Below, in pieces: positions 1-8,538 of a stretch of DNA of 53,267 nucleotides (position 1 is the first letter of the stretch; every line of letters begins with the position of its first letter). This stretch comes from Halopseudomonas formosensis (lineage in GTDB: Bacteria > Pseudomonadota > Gammaproteobacteria > Pseudomonadales > Pseudomonadaceae). The position numbers were made by a program, and so were the translations under genes. Below the pieces are notes generated by a model. It saw only the letters and a list, made by a program, of their open reading frames with translations. It searched no databases and had not been told where the DNA came from. Location of the stretch: the NCBI RefSeq assembly GCF_900115905.1, contig NZ_FOYD01000011.1, positions 37,893-91,159 on the forward strand, written 5' to 3'.

Positions 1-132
1 GCATCGGCATCGGCATCGGCATCGGCATCGGCGTCAGCATCCGCGTCGGCATCCGCATCCGCATCCGCATCCGCATCAGCGTCAGCGTCAGCGTCAGCGT
101 CAGCGTCAGCGTCAGCGTCAGCGTCAGCGTCA
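1..132. repeat. Hexanucleotide microsatellite coding for (Asp-Ala)n
   Basis: There are 22 consecutive hexamers of the form GCRTCN on the plus strand. They include five identical GCATCG copies at 1-30 and nine identical GCGTCA copies at 79-132. On the minus strand they read Asp-Ala within the adhesin gene. The array continues past the window edge. Because the unit is 6 bp, changes in copy number would keep the frame and only alter linker length. Confidence 0.9.
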
Positions 133-584
133 CCATCATCATCGGGGATCGGCGTCTTTTTCGAGGAAGAACTGCGGTTGTCGTCGATGATGGCTGCGAC
201 GGCTCCTGCACCCAGCAAGCCCAGGACAACCCATGCCCAATCAGGAATACCACCGGCCGCAGCCGCTTCGGCCACCTCGGCAAAGGCGAAGTCTGCGGCG
301 CTGGAGTCATACTGACCGAGCCATACCACCCCGTTGGCGTCTTCCAGCATCAGCTCGCTGCGGTCGTCGGCGCCGGGACCAAAGAAATCCTTGAGGAGAA
401 TCCTCTCGCCGTTATTCAGAACAACCTCCAGGTCGTCTCCGACCCGCGCGGTCGACGCGAGCTGCTCAGGGCCGAAGGGCAGCTTCACCACACCCGGTCC
501 GCTCAGCGCAACGTCTCCGCTGACCGGCACACTGGTGACCGAACCGCCGCTTTTATCAATGATTTCAATGGTATTGGCTGCCAT
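1..584 (-). CDS. Bap/BapA-type giant surface adhesin, N-terminal part (partial)
   Basis: The reading frame starts at 584 (MAANTIEIID) and runs off the window at base 1, so only about 194 residues are visible. The first ~95 residues look like the BapA prefix-like N-terminal domain of large biofilm adhesins. They contain repeated short beta-rich stretches and an acidic middle. Around residues 113-133 lies a hydrophobic Trp-containing helix (IPDWAWVVLGLLGAGAVAAI), a probable membrane-retention or secretion element, followed by a Ser/Lys-rich turn. The rest is an Asp-Ala dipeptide repeat encoded by hexamers. No classical signal peptide is seen, which fits a type 1 secreted adhesin (family knowledge). 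The OmpA-like lipoprotein gene lies 106 bp upstream on the same strand. The product name is inferred from the N-terminus; the repeats and the C-terminal secretion signal are outside the window. Confidence 0.7.
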   Translation of the reverse strand, partial: MAANTIEIIDKSGGSVTSVPVSGDVALSGPGVVKLPFGPEQLASTARVGDDLEVVLNNGERILLKDFFGPGADDRSELMLEDANGVVWLGQYDSSAADFAFAEVAEAAAAGGIPDWAWVVLGLLGAGAVAAIIDDNRSSSSKKTPIPDDDGDADADADADADADADADADADADADADADADADADADADADAD

Positions 585-690
585 GCTGATACTCCGGAAC
601 GATTTTCTAGCTTCTTGTTAACGCTGAACCTGCTGATCTGCCCGGCGCTCCGGAGCAACCTGAGTTACTCCGGTCCCGGTCACATGGCAT

Positions 691-1497
691 TCAACGCTGG
701 CCGTAGATCATGATCTGCACTCGCCTGTTGGGCTGCAGACACTGTTTGAGCGCGGCGGTAACGACGCGGCCCTGACACTCGATGAGGGGTTCCCGGGCGC
801 CCTTGCCCTCGGCGAAAACCCGGGAGCCGTCGATGCCACGCTGGACAAGATGGCGTCGGACGGCTTCGGCACGACGCATCGACAGGGAGTCGTTGTAGGC
901 CTCTGCGCCGATTCGGTCGGTATGACCCACGACCACGATGCGTTCCAGTTCAACCATTCGGTCCGTCACGACCTGGGCCGCCAGGTCCAGCTCGCGGAGA
1001 CCTTCAGAAGACAATGTGGCACTGTCGAAATCGAACAGGACGTCGCTGAACAGGGTGATCTCCTCGACGTCCTGCGAGGCAGGCGGCAGCAGCTCATGAT
1101 AGCGGGCATCACACTGCGGGCGACGCCAGCGGGTGCCGGTTACCTGACCAGCGGGATCAAAGGCAATGCCGTACTGGCAGACCAGATAATCATGACGGGC
1201 TGCCAGGGGCAGGCTGATGTTGTATACCCACCATCGCTGATCGACCTCCTTCACCGGATTACCCAGCAGGGCTCTGACCTCTTCCCTGCTCAGCCCGGGA
1301 GACACCTGCGCGATGGTGGGCACCGGAATTACCGCGCCTTGCCGAACATAACCGGGGCCCAGATCCTTGAATACCACGGCAACATCGTCAAAGTCCGATG
1401 GCTGGCGCACCGGTTCCCCATCGCCCTGCTGCAGATTCGCGCAGGCAGTCAGAAGTGCCAAAGCGCAGAGCGCTGTTACTTTCTTCGCTATTCCCAT
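691..1497 (-). CDS. OmpA-family lipoprotein with BamE-like domain
   Basis: A 268-residue outer-membrane lipoprotein. Residues 1-19 form a lipoprotein signal peptide ending in the lipobox LTAC, so Cys19 is the likely lipidated residue. Residues ~60-140 resemble a BamE/SmpA fold (SPGLSREEVRALLGNP). Residues ~150-268 are a C-terminal OmpA peptidoglycan-binding domain with the motif GHTDRIGAEAYNDSLSMRRA and the terminal NRRVQIMIYG. The start is supported by an AGGAG ribosome-binding site seven bases upstream. It precedes the Bap-type adhesin on the same strand, so it may be co-transcribed and anchor or help export the adhesin. That role is inferred from position only. Confidence 0.85.
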   Translation of the reverse strand: MGIAKKVTALCALALLTACANLQQGDGEPVRQPSDFDDVAVVFKDLGPGYVRQGAVIPVPTIAQVSPGLSREEVRALLGNPVKEVDQRWWVYNISLPLAARHDYLVCQYGIAFDPAGQVTGTRWRRPQCDARYHELLPPASQDVEEITLFSDVLFDFDSATLSSEGLRELDLAAQVVTDRMVELERIVVVGHTDRIGAEAYNDSLSMRRAEAVRRHLVQRGIDGSRVFAEGKGAREPLIECQGRVVTAALKQCLQPNRRVQIMIYGQR

Positions 1498-1937
1498 GGG
1501 GGAACTCCTTGTTCAGATCCACAGCGTTGTCACCCGGCCGACAACGCACGGCCCGGGCACATGTTCTTATTGCTGCATCTTAGGCAGTATCTGCAAAGAA
1601 TAAATATTGAATTAGTACTAATAGCGGAGGGGGTGGCAGCTCGGCGCAAGGCCTCTGGGAAAAGCCTTTTACGCAGGATTCATGGGCAATCAACTCAATA
1701 ACGAGGAAATATAAACAGCGAAGTATCAGCACCTGCTGAACAAACGCGTTAAAACTAGACAAAGCAACTAATACCAAAGGTCTATATATGACCAGTTATG
1801 CCGAGCACCGAACCGGTACTAATTACAAGTCATTATTTCCAGTTCAGACCCAATCTCTTATAACTCACGATAGCGGCCGCGGCCGTTCACGAACGGTTGG
1901 GCGCCGATCCAGGCTTCATTGAGCAGCAGAGCGGGAT
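1498..1937. other. Intergenic region between the lipoprotein/adhesin genes and the Tad cluster
   Basis: A 440-bp gap between divergent genes, clearly AT-richer than its surroundings at about 1590-1860. It must hold the promoters for both directions. A perfect 12-bp palindrome, ATTAGTACTAAT, lies at 1611-1622, and further ACTAAT copies occur at 1767-1772 and 1818-1823. No coding frame with convincing codon use or homology was seen. Confidence 0.5.
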
Positions 1938-2396
1938 ATGACACATCCTAATGCCAGGACGCATCAGCGGGGTGCGGTGAGCATCGAGTTTGCTTTCATC
2001 TTCATGCTGGTCATGGCCCTGTTCTATGGCATGGTCGGTTACGTCGTCCCTCTGCTGATGGCTTCGAGCTATCAGGAGGTGGCCGCCGATGCTGCCCGCG
2101 AGGCAGTGCTCTTCGCCTTCGATCACGGCGCGCAAGAGCTGCGGCAACAGGTTGCCAGAGATGTCGTCGCCGATTCCTGGCTGCCCGCCGACTGGACACA
2201 GCCCTGTTCCGACTACCCGAGCGGTCAATACCTGAAGGAGTCTGCAGACCGCATTTCCGCTTGCATCCGCCATTCTCGACCTTCGGAAATCCTGCCCCAG
2301 GTCTCGTTGTTCGGCTGGCGCTACCCGGTACTTCCGGCAGAGATTCGTGGCGAAGCGACCATTCTGCGCCGGAGCACAGGGGCTTTCGCACCATGA
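1938..2396 (+). CDS. TadE-like minor pilin / pilus assembly protein
   Basis: A 152-residue protein with the TadE signature: a short basic N-terminus, the sequence RGAVSIEFAF at residues 11-20 (Glu17 at the pseudopilin-type position) and one hydrophobic segment at about 15-40. The rest is predicted extracytoplasmic and has two cysteines. TadE/F proteins are pseudopilins of the Flp/Tad pilus (family knowledge). The stop codon overlaps the ATG of the next gene by four bases, so the two are translationally coupled. No tadZABC motor genes or flp pilin lie in the window. Confidence 0.85.
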   Translation: MTHPNARTHQRGAVSIEFAFIFMLVMALFYGMVGYVVPLLMASSYQEVAADAAREAVLFAFDHGAQELRQQVARDVVADSWLPADWTQPCSDYPSGQYLKESADRISACIRHSRPSEILPQVSLFGWRYPVLPAEIRGEATILRRSTGAFAP

Positions 2397-4522
2397 GCCG
2401 ACACCACCCCAGCGTACTCGGACAGCGGGGTGCGTTCAGTATCCTGGCCGCCGGTACCCTGCTTCTGCTGCTCATGTTCATGGCTCTGGTACTGGACAGC
2501 GGCCGCCTTTACCTGCAGCAGCGTACCCTGCAGAAGGTGGCCGATACCGCCGCCCTGGGCAGCCTGCTCCAGCTGCCGGATGGCAACTGCTCCAGCGATC
2601 CGGCACTGACCGCGGAACTGGCTCGCGGCAACGCTGCGGCCAATGGCTTCAATACGGTCGGCGAACGCGGCCTGTCTGTGCGGTGCGCGGATATCATCGA
2701 GTCCGGCGGGTTGCGGGTTGCCGTGCCCAACAACACCGGCGGGCGGGCGGTGGAAGTGACAGCCACCCATCGGGTGCCCAGCAGTCTGGTACTACAGGTG
2801 GGCAGCGCATTCTCGGCGAACATTGCCGATAGTGTGGACCTTCGCGCCGTCGCTGTGGCAGCAAGGGACGAACCGGTGGCCGCCTTCACGGTGGGCTCGC
2901 AGCTGCTGCGCCTGAACAACAGTCGTCTGTTGGGCACCCTGTTGTCTGCCATCGGTCTTGAACCTCAGACATTGACTCTGCTCGACAGCGTCGGGCTGGC
3001 CAATGCGACCATCACCCCTGCAGGCCTTCTCGCGGCACTGGGCGTTGATGTGGGCATAGAGCAGCTGAAAGCGCTGTCGCCGGAGGGGTTGCTGGACCTG
3101 GTTGATACCCAGGTGGGGGCATTGGGCATTGACCGGTTGATCGATGCTTCAATCGCGCTCATCGATGATGCCGCGCTGGCAGCCGATCTCGAGGCGTTGC
3201 GGTTGCGATTGCTGCCGGAGGCACCACTGTTGCGGGAGATTGACCTGAAACTGCTGGGCACGGCACAGTCACCGGGGCTGCTGTCCCTGGCCACTGCAGG
3301 AAATGACCCCGTAGGTGCCGCATTGGATGCCCGTATCCAGCTGGGGGATATCCTGACCACATCATTGCTGGTCGGCGTCCAGGGCCGCGGACTGGCCATC
3401 GGCGCTCCGGATGCCAGTGGGGCGCCGGGCGGCGCACTTGATCTGCTCAACACCGTGCGACTGGAGGCAGGCGTAGTAGAACCCCCATCGATCGGGATAG
3501 GACCAGTTGGTACTACTGCCTACAATGCCCAGGTCCGCCTCAAGCTGGATGTGGACACTTCCCGGGGTGTGCTCGGTGGATTGCTGGGCCTGCTCGGTAC
3601 CTCAGTGCAGTTGCCCATCATCATTGATCTGGTGGATGCCGCAGGTGAGCTCACCGCGTTGAGCTGTGATGGCCCCGAGCCGAGCGCCACCATCGAAGTG
3701 ATATCCGCACTGGGGAGTGCCTGTATCGGTAACATGCCCGCCGACACGCTCTGGTCGACCCGCGGCAGCTGCACCCATTCGGTACAGGACCAGTCACTGA
3801 TCAAATTGCTGAACCTGAACCTGCTGCATGGCAGCGTCGCCCTGCCCGTGCTTCCCACACGGCCGCAGGAGCTGACTTTCCGCCAGCAGGACCTGCCCCA
3901 GACCCAGTCCAGCGATACCAATCCGCTGCACGCAGGCACTCTGGTCGCAGACCTGACGGGGGAACTCCTGCAGCTGCTCGGCAACGCACCCAGTGTGCCG
4001 GACAGACTGAATGCGGCCCAGGCGACGAGCATCGCCGACCGCTACCTGGCGCTGATTACGCCGGCCTACCCCGGCTACTACACCTATGGCGAGATTGACC
4101 AGATCAAGGACCGTCTGCACCGCGACGGGGTGGACTGGGAACGACCAGCCTTCCTCTTTTCCCAGAACATGACCGCGGAATGGGCCAGCAGCGTGCGGCT
4201 CGGCGGATGCCTGGTGGCGGGCAGCGCCAATCCATTGCGCTATGGCGCCGCCTGTGCCCGCGGCAAGCTGATCGACTCCCTGCAGTCCGAGGCCCGCAGC
4301 GGTTTTCTCGGTTCACTGCTCGGTGGCCTGCTTGGCAAGGTAGTACAGCCCTTGCTCGCCACCATTCTGGACCCGCTGATCGACCTGCTTGAAGGACTGC
4401 TCAACGTGATCGGCGAATATATTCTGTCTCCGCTGCTGGATGACCTGCTGGGACTGGAGCTGAGTCGCACCGACGTCACTGTGCACAGCATCAGCTGCGG
4501 TGCCCCGAGGCTCGTTCGATGA
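2393..4522 (+). CDS. TadG-like Flp pilus-associated protein
   Basis: Start chosen at 2393 because this ATG overlaps the tadE-like stop (ATGA), giving 709 residues; the frame is open further upstream. Residues 1-60 match the TadG/TadE-like N-terminal domain: RGAFSILAAGTLLLLLMFMA, then DSGRLYLQQRTLQKVADTAA, a membrane helix followed by the characteristic amphipathic helix. The remaining ~640 residues are rich in Leu, Gly and Asp with long apolar helices, for example near the C-terminus (GFLGSLLGGLLGKVVQPLL). I see no von Willebrand A metal-site motif (DxSxS), although many TadG proteins carry one. The function, a surface-exposed pilus or envelope component, is inferred from family and neighbours. 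Confidence 0.75.
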   Translation: MSRHHPSVLGQRGAFSILAAGTLLLLLMFMALVLDSGRLYLQQRTLQKVADTAALGSLLQLPDGNCSSDPALTAELARGNAAANGFNTVGERGLSVRCADIIESGGLRVAVPNNTGGRAVEVTATHRVPSSLVLQVGSAFSANIADSVDLRAVAVAARDEPVAAFTVGSQLLRLNNSRLLGTLLSAIGLEPQTLTLLDSVGLANATITPAGLLAALGVDVGIEQLKALSPEGLLDLVDTQVGALGIDRLIDASIALIDDAALAADLEALRLRLLPEAPLLREIDLKLLGTAQSPGLLSLATAGNDPVGAALDARIQLGDILTTSLLVGVQGRGLAIGAPDASGAPGGALDLLNTVRLEAGVVEPPSIGIGPVGTTAYNAQVRLKLDVDTSRGVLGGLLGLLGTSVQLPIIIDLVDAAGELTALSCDGPEPSATIEVISALGSACIGNMPADTLWSTRGSCTHSVQDQSLIKLLNLNLLHGSVALPVLPTRPQELTFRQQDLPQTQSSDTNPLHAGTLVADLTGELLQLLGNAPSVPDRLNAAQATSIADRYLALITPAYPGYYTYGEIDQIKDRLHRDGVDWERPAFLFSQNMTAEWASSVRLGGCLVAGSANPLRYGAACARGKLIDSLQSEARSGFLGSLLGGLLGKVVQPLLATILDPLIDLLEGLLNVIGEYILSPLLDDLLGLELSRTDVTVHSISCGAPRLVR

Positions 4523-5067
4523 GCGCTGACGACTTTCGAGGGGCCGGCCGGCGGCATCAGCGTGGCGCCGTGGCCATCGAGTTCGCTGTGCTTTTTCTGG
4601 TCTTCTTCGCCCTGGTTTACGCCATCATCGGCTACAGCCTGCCCTTTCTACTGACGCTGAGCTTCAAACAGCTCAGTGCTGACGCGGCGCGGTCTGCCGT
4701 GCGGGTCAGTCCTGTCCCGCAGGCGGCTGCCTATATCGCTCGGGTCAACCGTCAGGTACATGAAGTGGTAGAGGCCAGCTGGCTGCCGTCGGGCTGGGTC
4801 CAGGGCGGCTGCCCGGCTCCGGAGGAGGACGCTGGCTGGATCGCTCTGCCTGACATGGCAGGACGGTCGCTGGGACACTATCGGCTGATGCCGGATGCCC
4901 CGTCGCATGCGCCCCGCTATCAACTGAACGTATGTCTGCAGCGAGCCTATGATCGCGAGCAGGCCATCATCCCCACCCTGACGCTGTTTGGCGTAGACGT
5001 TCCCACCCTCCCGCAGGATGCACGAGGCGAGTCCTTCGTGCGCGGGCGTTCGTCGGTCCGTCTCTAG
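4519..5067 (+). CDS. Second TadE-like minor pilin
   Basis: A 182-residue protein whose start overlaps the previous stop by four bases. RGAVAIEFAVLFLVFFALVY at residues 15-34 gives the TadE-type helix with Glu21. A long extracytoplasmic part ends in RGESFVRGRSS, resembling the end of the first TadE-like protein (RGEATILRRST). The two TadE-like proteins share the same plan (a helix, then AADAAREAV / SADAARSAV, then a Trp-Leu-Pro motif), so they are probably paralogues flanking the TadG-like gene. The gene ends seven bases before the end of the opposing regulator gene. Confidence 0.82.
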   Translation: MSADDFRGAGRRHQRGAVAIEFAVLFLVFFALVYAIIGYSLPFLLTLSFKQLSADAARSAVRVSPVPQAAAYIARVNRQVHEVVEASWLPSGWVQGGCPAPEEDAGWIALPDMAGRSLGHYRLMPDAPSHAPRYQLNVCLQRAYDREQAIIPTLTLFGVDVPTLPQDARGESFVRGRSSVRL

Positions 5068-5073
5068 CCGGGG

Positions 5074-5799
5074 TTATTTGCGCGCGCCCAGCGCTAGGGC
5101 CAGCATGGTTCTGTTGTGCATGTTGGTGGCTCGCAATACCTGCGAGACATAAAGTTTGACGGTATTCTCCGAAATGCCCAGCTCGCAGGAAATCTGATAG
5201 TTGGTCAGGCCGCGAGCCAGCAGCTCGGCCACCTCCATCTGTCGGGGAGAGAGCTTGGAGTAACCGGGCAGCTCCACTACCGGTACCGACTCGGTTTCCG
5301 CCTCCGCAGTCAGGCCGCTGACACCCTGCTGCAGCTCCTGCAGCGACTCCGCCATCTGCCTGATGCGTTCGCCGATCAGCTCGACCCCGACAGCGGCGGC
5401 GCGCCGCTGAACCCGTCTCTGCAGCCGCTGTACACCAGCCAGCAGGGCATCCAGATCCAGAGGCTTCTGATGATAATCGGATACACCGGCGCGCAGGGCG
5501 GCGATGACATCCTCCTTGTCCGCATCACCGGTGAACAGAATGCTTTCGAAGGGACGCTTGCCGGCGGTTTTCTTCAGCTGATGGATGAGCTCGATGCCAT
5601 TCATTTCAGGCATTCGGTAATCACTGAGCACCACACCGACATGTTCATCGTCGTGGAAGCGAGTAAGGGCTTCAGTGGAGCTGACACAACCGATACAGTT
5701 GATGTCGTTGTTTTCAAACAGATCAATCAGTTCCTCAACAACGAACGGCTCGTTGTCCACGATCAGAACCTTGCATGGTTTTATTCTAGTGCTAACCAT
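5074..5799 (-). CDS. Response regulator with LuxR-type DNA-binding domain, PprB-like
   Basis: A 241-residue two-component regulator. Residues ~9-125 form a receiver domain with phospho-acceptor Asp60 (VVLSDYRMPEMNG), Thr90 and Lys112. A helical linker follows (~126-170). Residues ~180-241 are a LuxR/NarL helix-turn-helix (LSPRQMEVAELLARGLTNYQ, then ENTVKLYVSQVLR). AAGGGAGA upstream supports the start. In P. aeruginosa the PprB regulator controls Tad pili and a Bap adhesin secretion system (established). A similar regulator convergent with tad genes and near a Bap-type adhesin suggests the same role here, which is inference. No PprA-like membrane kinase is adjacent. Confidence 0.82.
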   Translation of the reverse strand: MVSTRIKPCKVLIVDNEPFVVEELIDLFENNDINCIGCVSSTEALTRFHDDEHVGVVLSDYRMPEMNGIELIHQLKKTAGKRPFESILFTGDADKEDVIAALRAGVSDYHQKPLDLDALLAGVQRLQRRVQRRAAAVGVELIGERIRQMAESLQELQQGVSGLTAEAETESVPVVELPGYSKLSPRQMEVAELLARGLTNYQISCELGISENTVKLYVSQVLRATNMHNRTMLALALGARK

Positions 5800-6124
5800 T
5801 CAGTTCTCCCTTTGAATGTAATCCTTGTGGCCGCTCCATCATAAATTGACTCGACAGTCGATAATACTGTAGCAGCTGGACGCTCTGCTGCTGCGCAAGG
5901 CAATGAATGGGTAGTCAAAATTACGCCGGCGTCGGACGTCCACCGATAATAGGCGAGCAGATGGGAACGCGTCTATTTGTGGCAGAATGCTGGCACGTGG
6001 CTGAAACATGCAAGGCAGAGGCGGGCGTGCGCCTGGAGTCTAGTGTGTGAAGGGCACGCCATACCATGACAAATTTGGCTAATTGACAGCGGATCGGCAC
6101 CGTTGGCAGCGGGCGGACAGCACG
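5800..6124. other. Divergent intergenic region of two signalling genes
   Basis: 325 bp between the PprB-like gene (leftward) and the receiver-TPR gene (rightward). It should carry both promoters. I found no confident -35/-10 pair, no sigma-54 -24/-12 element and no convincing small gene. The rightward gene has an upstream in-frame TTG at 6083, but the ATG at 6125 is preferred. Confidence 0.35.
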
Positions 6125-7729
6125 ATGATTGAATACAATAGGAAACTATTTCTTGTCGTCGATGACTTCACCGACTTCCGTGCAGCCCTGATCGGCATGC
6201 TTCGGCAGATGGGTGTGAACGACATCGACGCGGTGGGCCGCGGGGAGGAAGCCCTGGCCCTGTGTCGACGCAATCAGTATGACGTGATCCTGCACGACTA
6301 TAACCTGGGCGGCGGCAAGAACGGTCAGCAGGTCCTGGAGGAACTCCATCACCGGCGCCTGCTTCCACCCCACTGCGTGTTCGTGATGATCTCCGCCGAG
6401 AGCAGTCAGGCCATGGTGCTGGCTGCGCTGGAATGCGAACCGGACAGCTACCTGGCCAAGCCTTTCAATCAGGCCAGCCTGCAACAGCGGCTGGATCGCC
6501 TGATCGCCATGAAGACTACCCTGCGCCCGCTACTGGAAGCCCACCACGAGGGCGACCATGCCCGTGTGCTGGAGGCCTGCCGGCAGGTGATCGCCGCACA
6601 CCCACGCTACCGCCCCCAGTGTCAGCGCTACCTGGTCATGGCCCTCGGCGGGCTGGGTCAGCATGGGGAACAGGAACGCGTGTTGCGGGACCTGATTGCC
6701 GAGCGTCCGGTGCCCTGGGCGATGCTTGCTCTGGCCGAGCTGTACCGGAACAGCGGAAGGCTGGACGAAGCTCGTGATACCTACGAAGAGGGCATCCGGC
6801 AATTCCCCAGGGTACCGGCGATGTATGACGGACTGGCCGCCACCGCGCTGGCCCAGGGCGACCCTGAGCAGGCGCAGGACTATCTGCAGCAGGGCCTGCG
6901 GCTGTCGCCCAATTCCCTGCGCCGCCAGGAAACCATGGGCAGTCTGGCCCGTCGCAACCGGGATCACGAGCAGGCCGCCCGCGCCTATCGTCAGGCGGTG
7001 GAGCTGGGCCGGCACTCGCTGTTCCGCAATCCGGAGAACCACCTCAATCTGGTTTCCAGTCTGCACGCCCAGTCCGACGACGGCACGCTCAGCCAGCGCC
7101 AGCTGGTGGAGATTCGTCAGACCCTGACCGAGCTGGACCGGACCTGGCGGGATGATCCGGCACTGGCCGTGCGTTCGCGCCTGGCGCAGGCCCAGACCCT
7201 GCGCCGCACCGGGCAGGAGGACGAGGCGCGCCGCCTGACCGACCAGGCCCTCGAGCAACTGCAGGAAATGCCCGGTTTCTTCAGTGCCGAGGCGGCCATG
7301 CAGGTTTTCACGCAGCTGGACGAACTGGGACAGTCACAACGGGCCCAGCAGGTGCTGGCCACGTGCGCCGAGATGTATGGTGACGATCCCCAGGTGATGG
7401 ACGCCCTGGCCCGGCATACGGACGATCCGGACATTCTCGCGGCGGGCTCCGAGGCACTGGAATGGAACCGTCAGGGCATACTGCAGTATCAGCAGAAGCA
7501 GTATGCCGCAGCGCTGGAGCTGTTCCGCCGGGCCGGCGCCGCCCAGCCACGCAATATCAGTTTTGCGCTCAATACCGCCCAGTCATTGCTGCGCCTGATA
7601 TCCCGCGAGCCGTCGGCCGACCTTGTCCGGGAATGCCGCGCCTGCCTGCAGCGGGCCAGCCAGATGCCGGCCGATGATCATCGCCGGGAACGCTACCTCA
7701 AGTTATGTGACCGCCTGGAGGCGCAATGA
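6125..7729 (+). CDS. Receiver domain protein with TPR repeats
   Basis: Start set at ATG 6125 (534 residues) so that the protein begins just before the first receiver strand (KLFLVVDD). Residues ~6-125 are a receiver domain with acidic pair Asp13/Asp14, phospho-acceptor Asp58 and Lys112. The remaining ~400 residues are helical repeats of TPR type (for example LAELYRNSGRLDEARDTYEE and a C-terminal copy around EWNRQGILQYQQKQYAAALE). There is no DNA-binding or enzymatic output domain, so the output is probably a protein-protein interaction. It overlaps the following histidine-kinase gene by four bases and is presumably its partner. The targets are unknown. Confidence 0.8.
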   Translation: MIEYNRKLFLVVDDFTDFRAALIGMLRQMGVNDIDAVGRGEEALALCRRNQYDVILHDYNLGGGKNGQQVLEELHHRRLLPPHCVFVMISAESSQAMVLAALECEPDSYLAKPFNQASLQQRLDRLIAMKTTLRPLLEAHHEGDHARVLEACRQVIAAHPRYRPQCQRYLVMALGGLGQHGEQERVLRDLIAERPVPWAMLALAELYRNSGRLDEARDTYEEGIRQFPRVPAMYDGLAATALAQGDPEQAQDYLQQGLRLSPNSLRRQETMGSLARRNRDHEQAARAYRQAVELGRHSLFRNPENHLNLVSSLHAQSDDGTLSQRQLVEIRQTLTELDRTWRDDPALAVRSRLAQAQTLRRTGQEDEARRLTDQALEQLQEMPGFFSAEAAMQVFTQLDELGQSQRAQQVLATCAEMYGDDPQVMDALARHTDDPDILAAGSEALEWNRQGILQYQQKQYAAALELFRRAGAAQPRNISFALNTAQSLLRLISREPSADLVRECRACLQRASQMPADDHRRERYLKLCDRLEAQ

Positions 7730-8418
7730 TGAACCATCAGGATCCGGGCCCCGAATTTTCCGCCATCCTGGCCTCGACCATCCATGACATCAAGAACTCC
7801 CTGAGTCTGATGATGCAGAACTGGGAACAGTGGCTGGCACGTCTGCCGCCGGAGCAGGCGCAGGCCGGTGAGCGCGGCGTGATCGAGTACGAGGCGCTGC
7901 GGCTGAACGGCATGCTGATGCAGATGCTGGGGCTGTACAAGCTGCAGATCAATGAGCTGCCACTGCAGCCGGACTGGGCAGATGTGGAAGCGCTGCTGCA
8001 GGAGCAACTGGCCCGGCATGCGGAGATTCTCCAGGCGCGCAATATCAGCAGCAGCTGCCATATAGCGGGGCCGGAACTGTTCGTGCTGGACGACACGCTG
8101 ATCGGCTCGGTCATCGGCAATGTCATCAACAACTCCATCCGCTACACCCGTTCAGCCATCCGGCTCAGCGCCACCACGGACGATGGCATGCTGCTGATCC
8201 GCATCAGCGATGACGGGGCGGGCTATCCCGAGCACATGCTCGGCCGCCGCGGCCAGGACGCCCAGGCGGCGGACCTGGTGCAGGGCAGCACCGGGCTGGG
8301 TCTGTATTTCGGTCAGTGCATCGCCGCCATGCACCAGCGCGACGGACACCAGGGCTATATCGAGCTGGTCAACGACGGTGAGCTGGGCGGGGGCGAATTC
8401 CGTCTGTATCTGCCCTGA
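7726..8418 (+). CDS. Small cytoplasmic sensor histidine kinase
   Basis: A 230-residue kinase with only the catalytic core. The phospho-acceptor region is near residue 20 (STIHDIKNSLSLMM, His20). The ATPase domain has an N-box (NVINNSIRYT), a G1 box (DDGAGYP) and a G2 box (STGLGLYF). There is no membrane segment, PAS or other sensory domain, so the input must come from a partner protein, plausibly the receiver-TPR protein it is translationally coupled to. The start may be either of two adjacent ATG codons (7726 or 7729). The HATPase assignment is firm; the signal is unknown. Confidence 0.82.
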   Translation: MMNHQDPGPEFSAILASTIHDIKNSLSLMMQNWEQWLARLPPEQAQAGERGVIEYEALRLNGMLMQMLGLYKLQINELPLQPDWADVEALLQEQLARHAEILQARNISSSCHIAGPELFVLDDTLIGSVIGNVINNSIRYTRSAIRLSATTDDGMLLIRISDDGAGYPEHMLGRRGQDAQAADLVQGSTGLGLYFGQCIAAMHQRDGHQGYIELVNDGELGGGEFRLYLP

Positions 8419-8538
8419 GTCGGACACGGTCCGGCTTATGATCCATCAACACCGAGGGTTCTGGGGCTTTCCCCCGTCCGCCCGGGCGTGTTTGACTTGG
8501 GCCTCAATAATGACAAGACCGCCCACGGAGACCCGCGT

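Noticed and set aside
1..132. CRISPR array at the left edge
   Set aside because: The units are 6-bp coding microsatellites without spacers.
5800..6124. Sigma-54 promoter (TGGCAC near 5992) in the signalling-gene gap
   Set aside because: TGGCAC is not followed by a TTGCW box at the required spacing.
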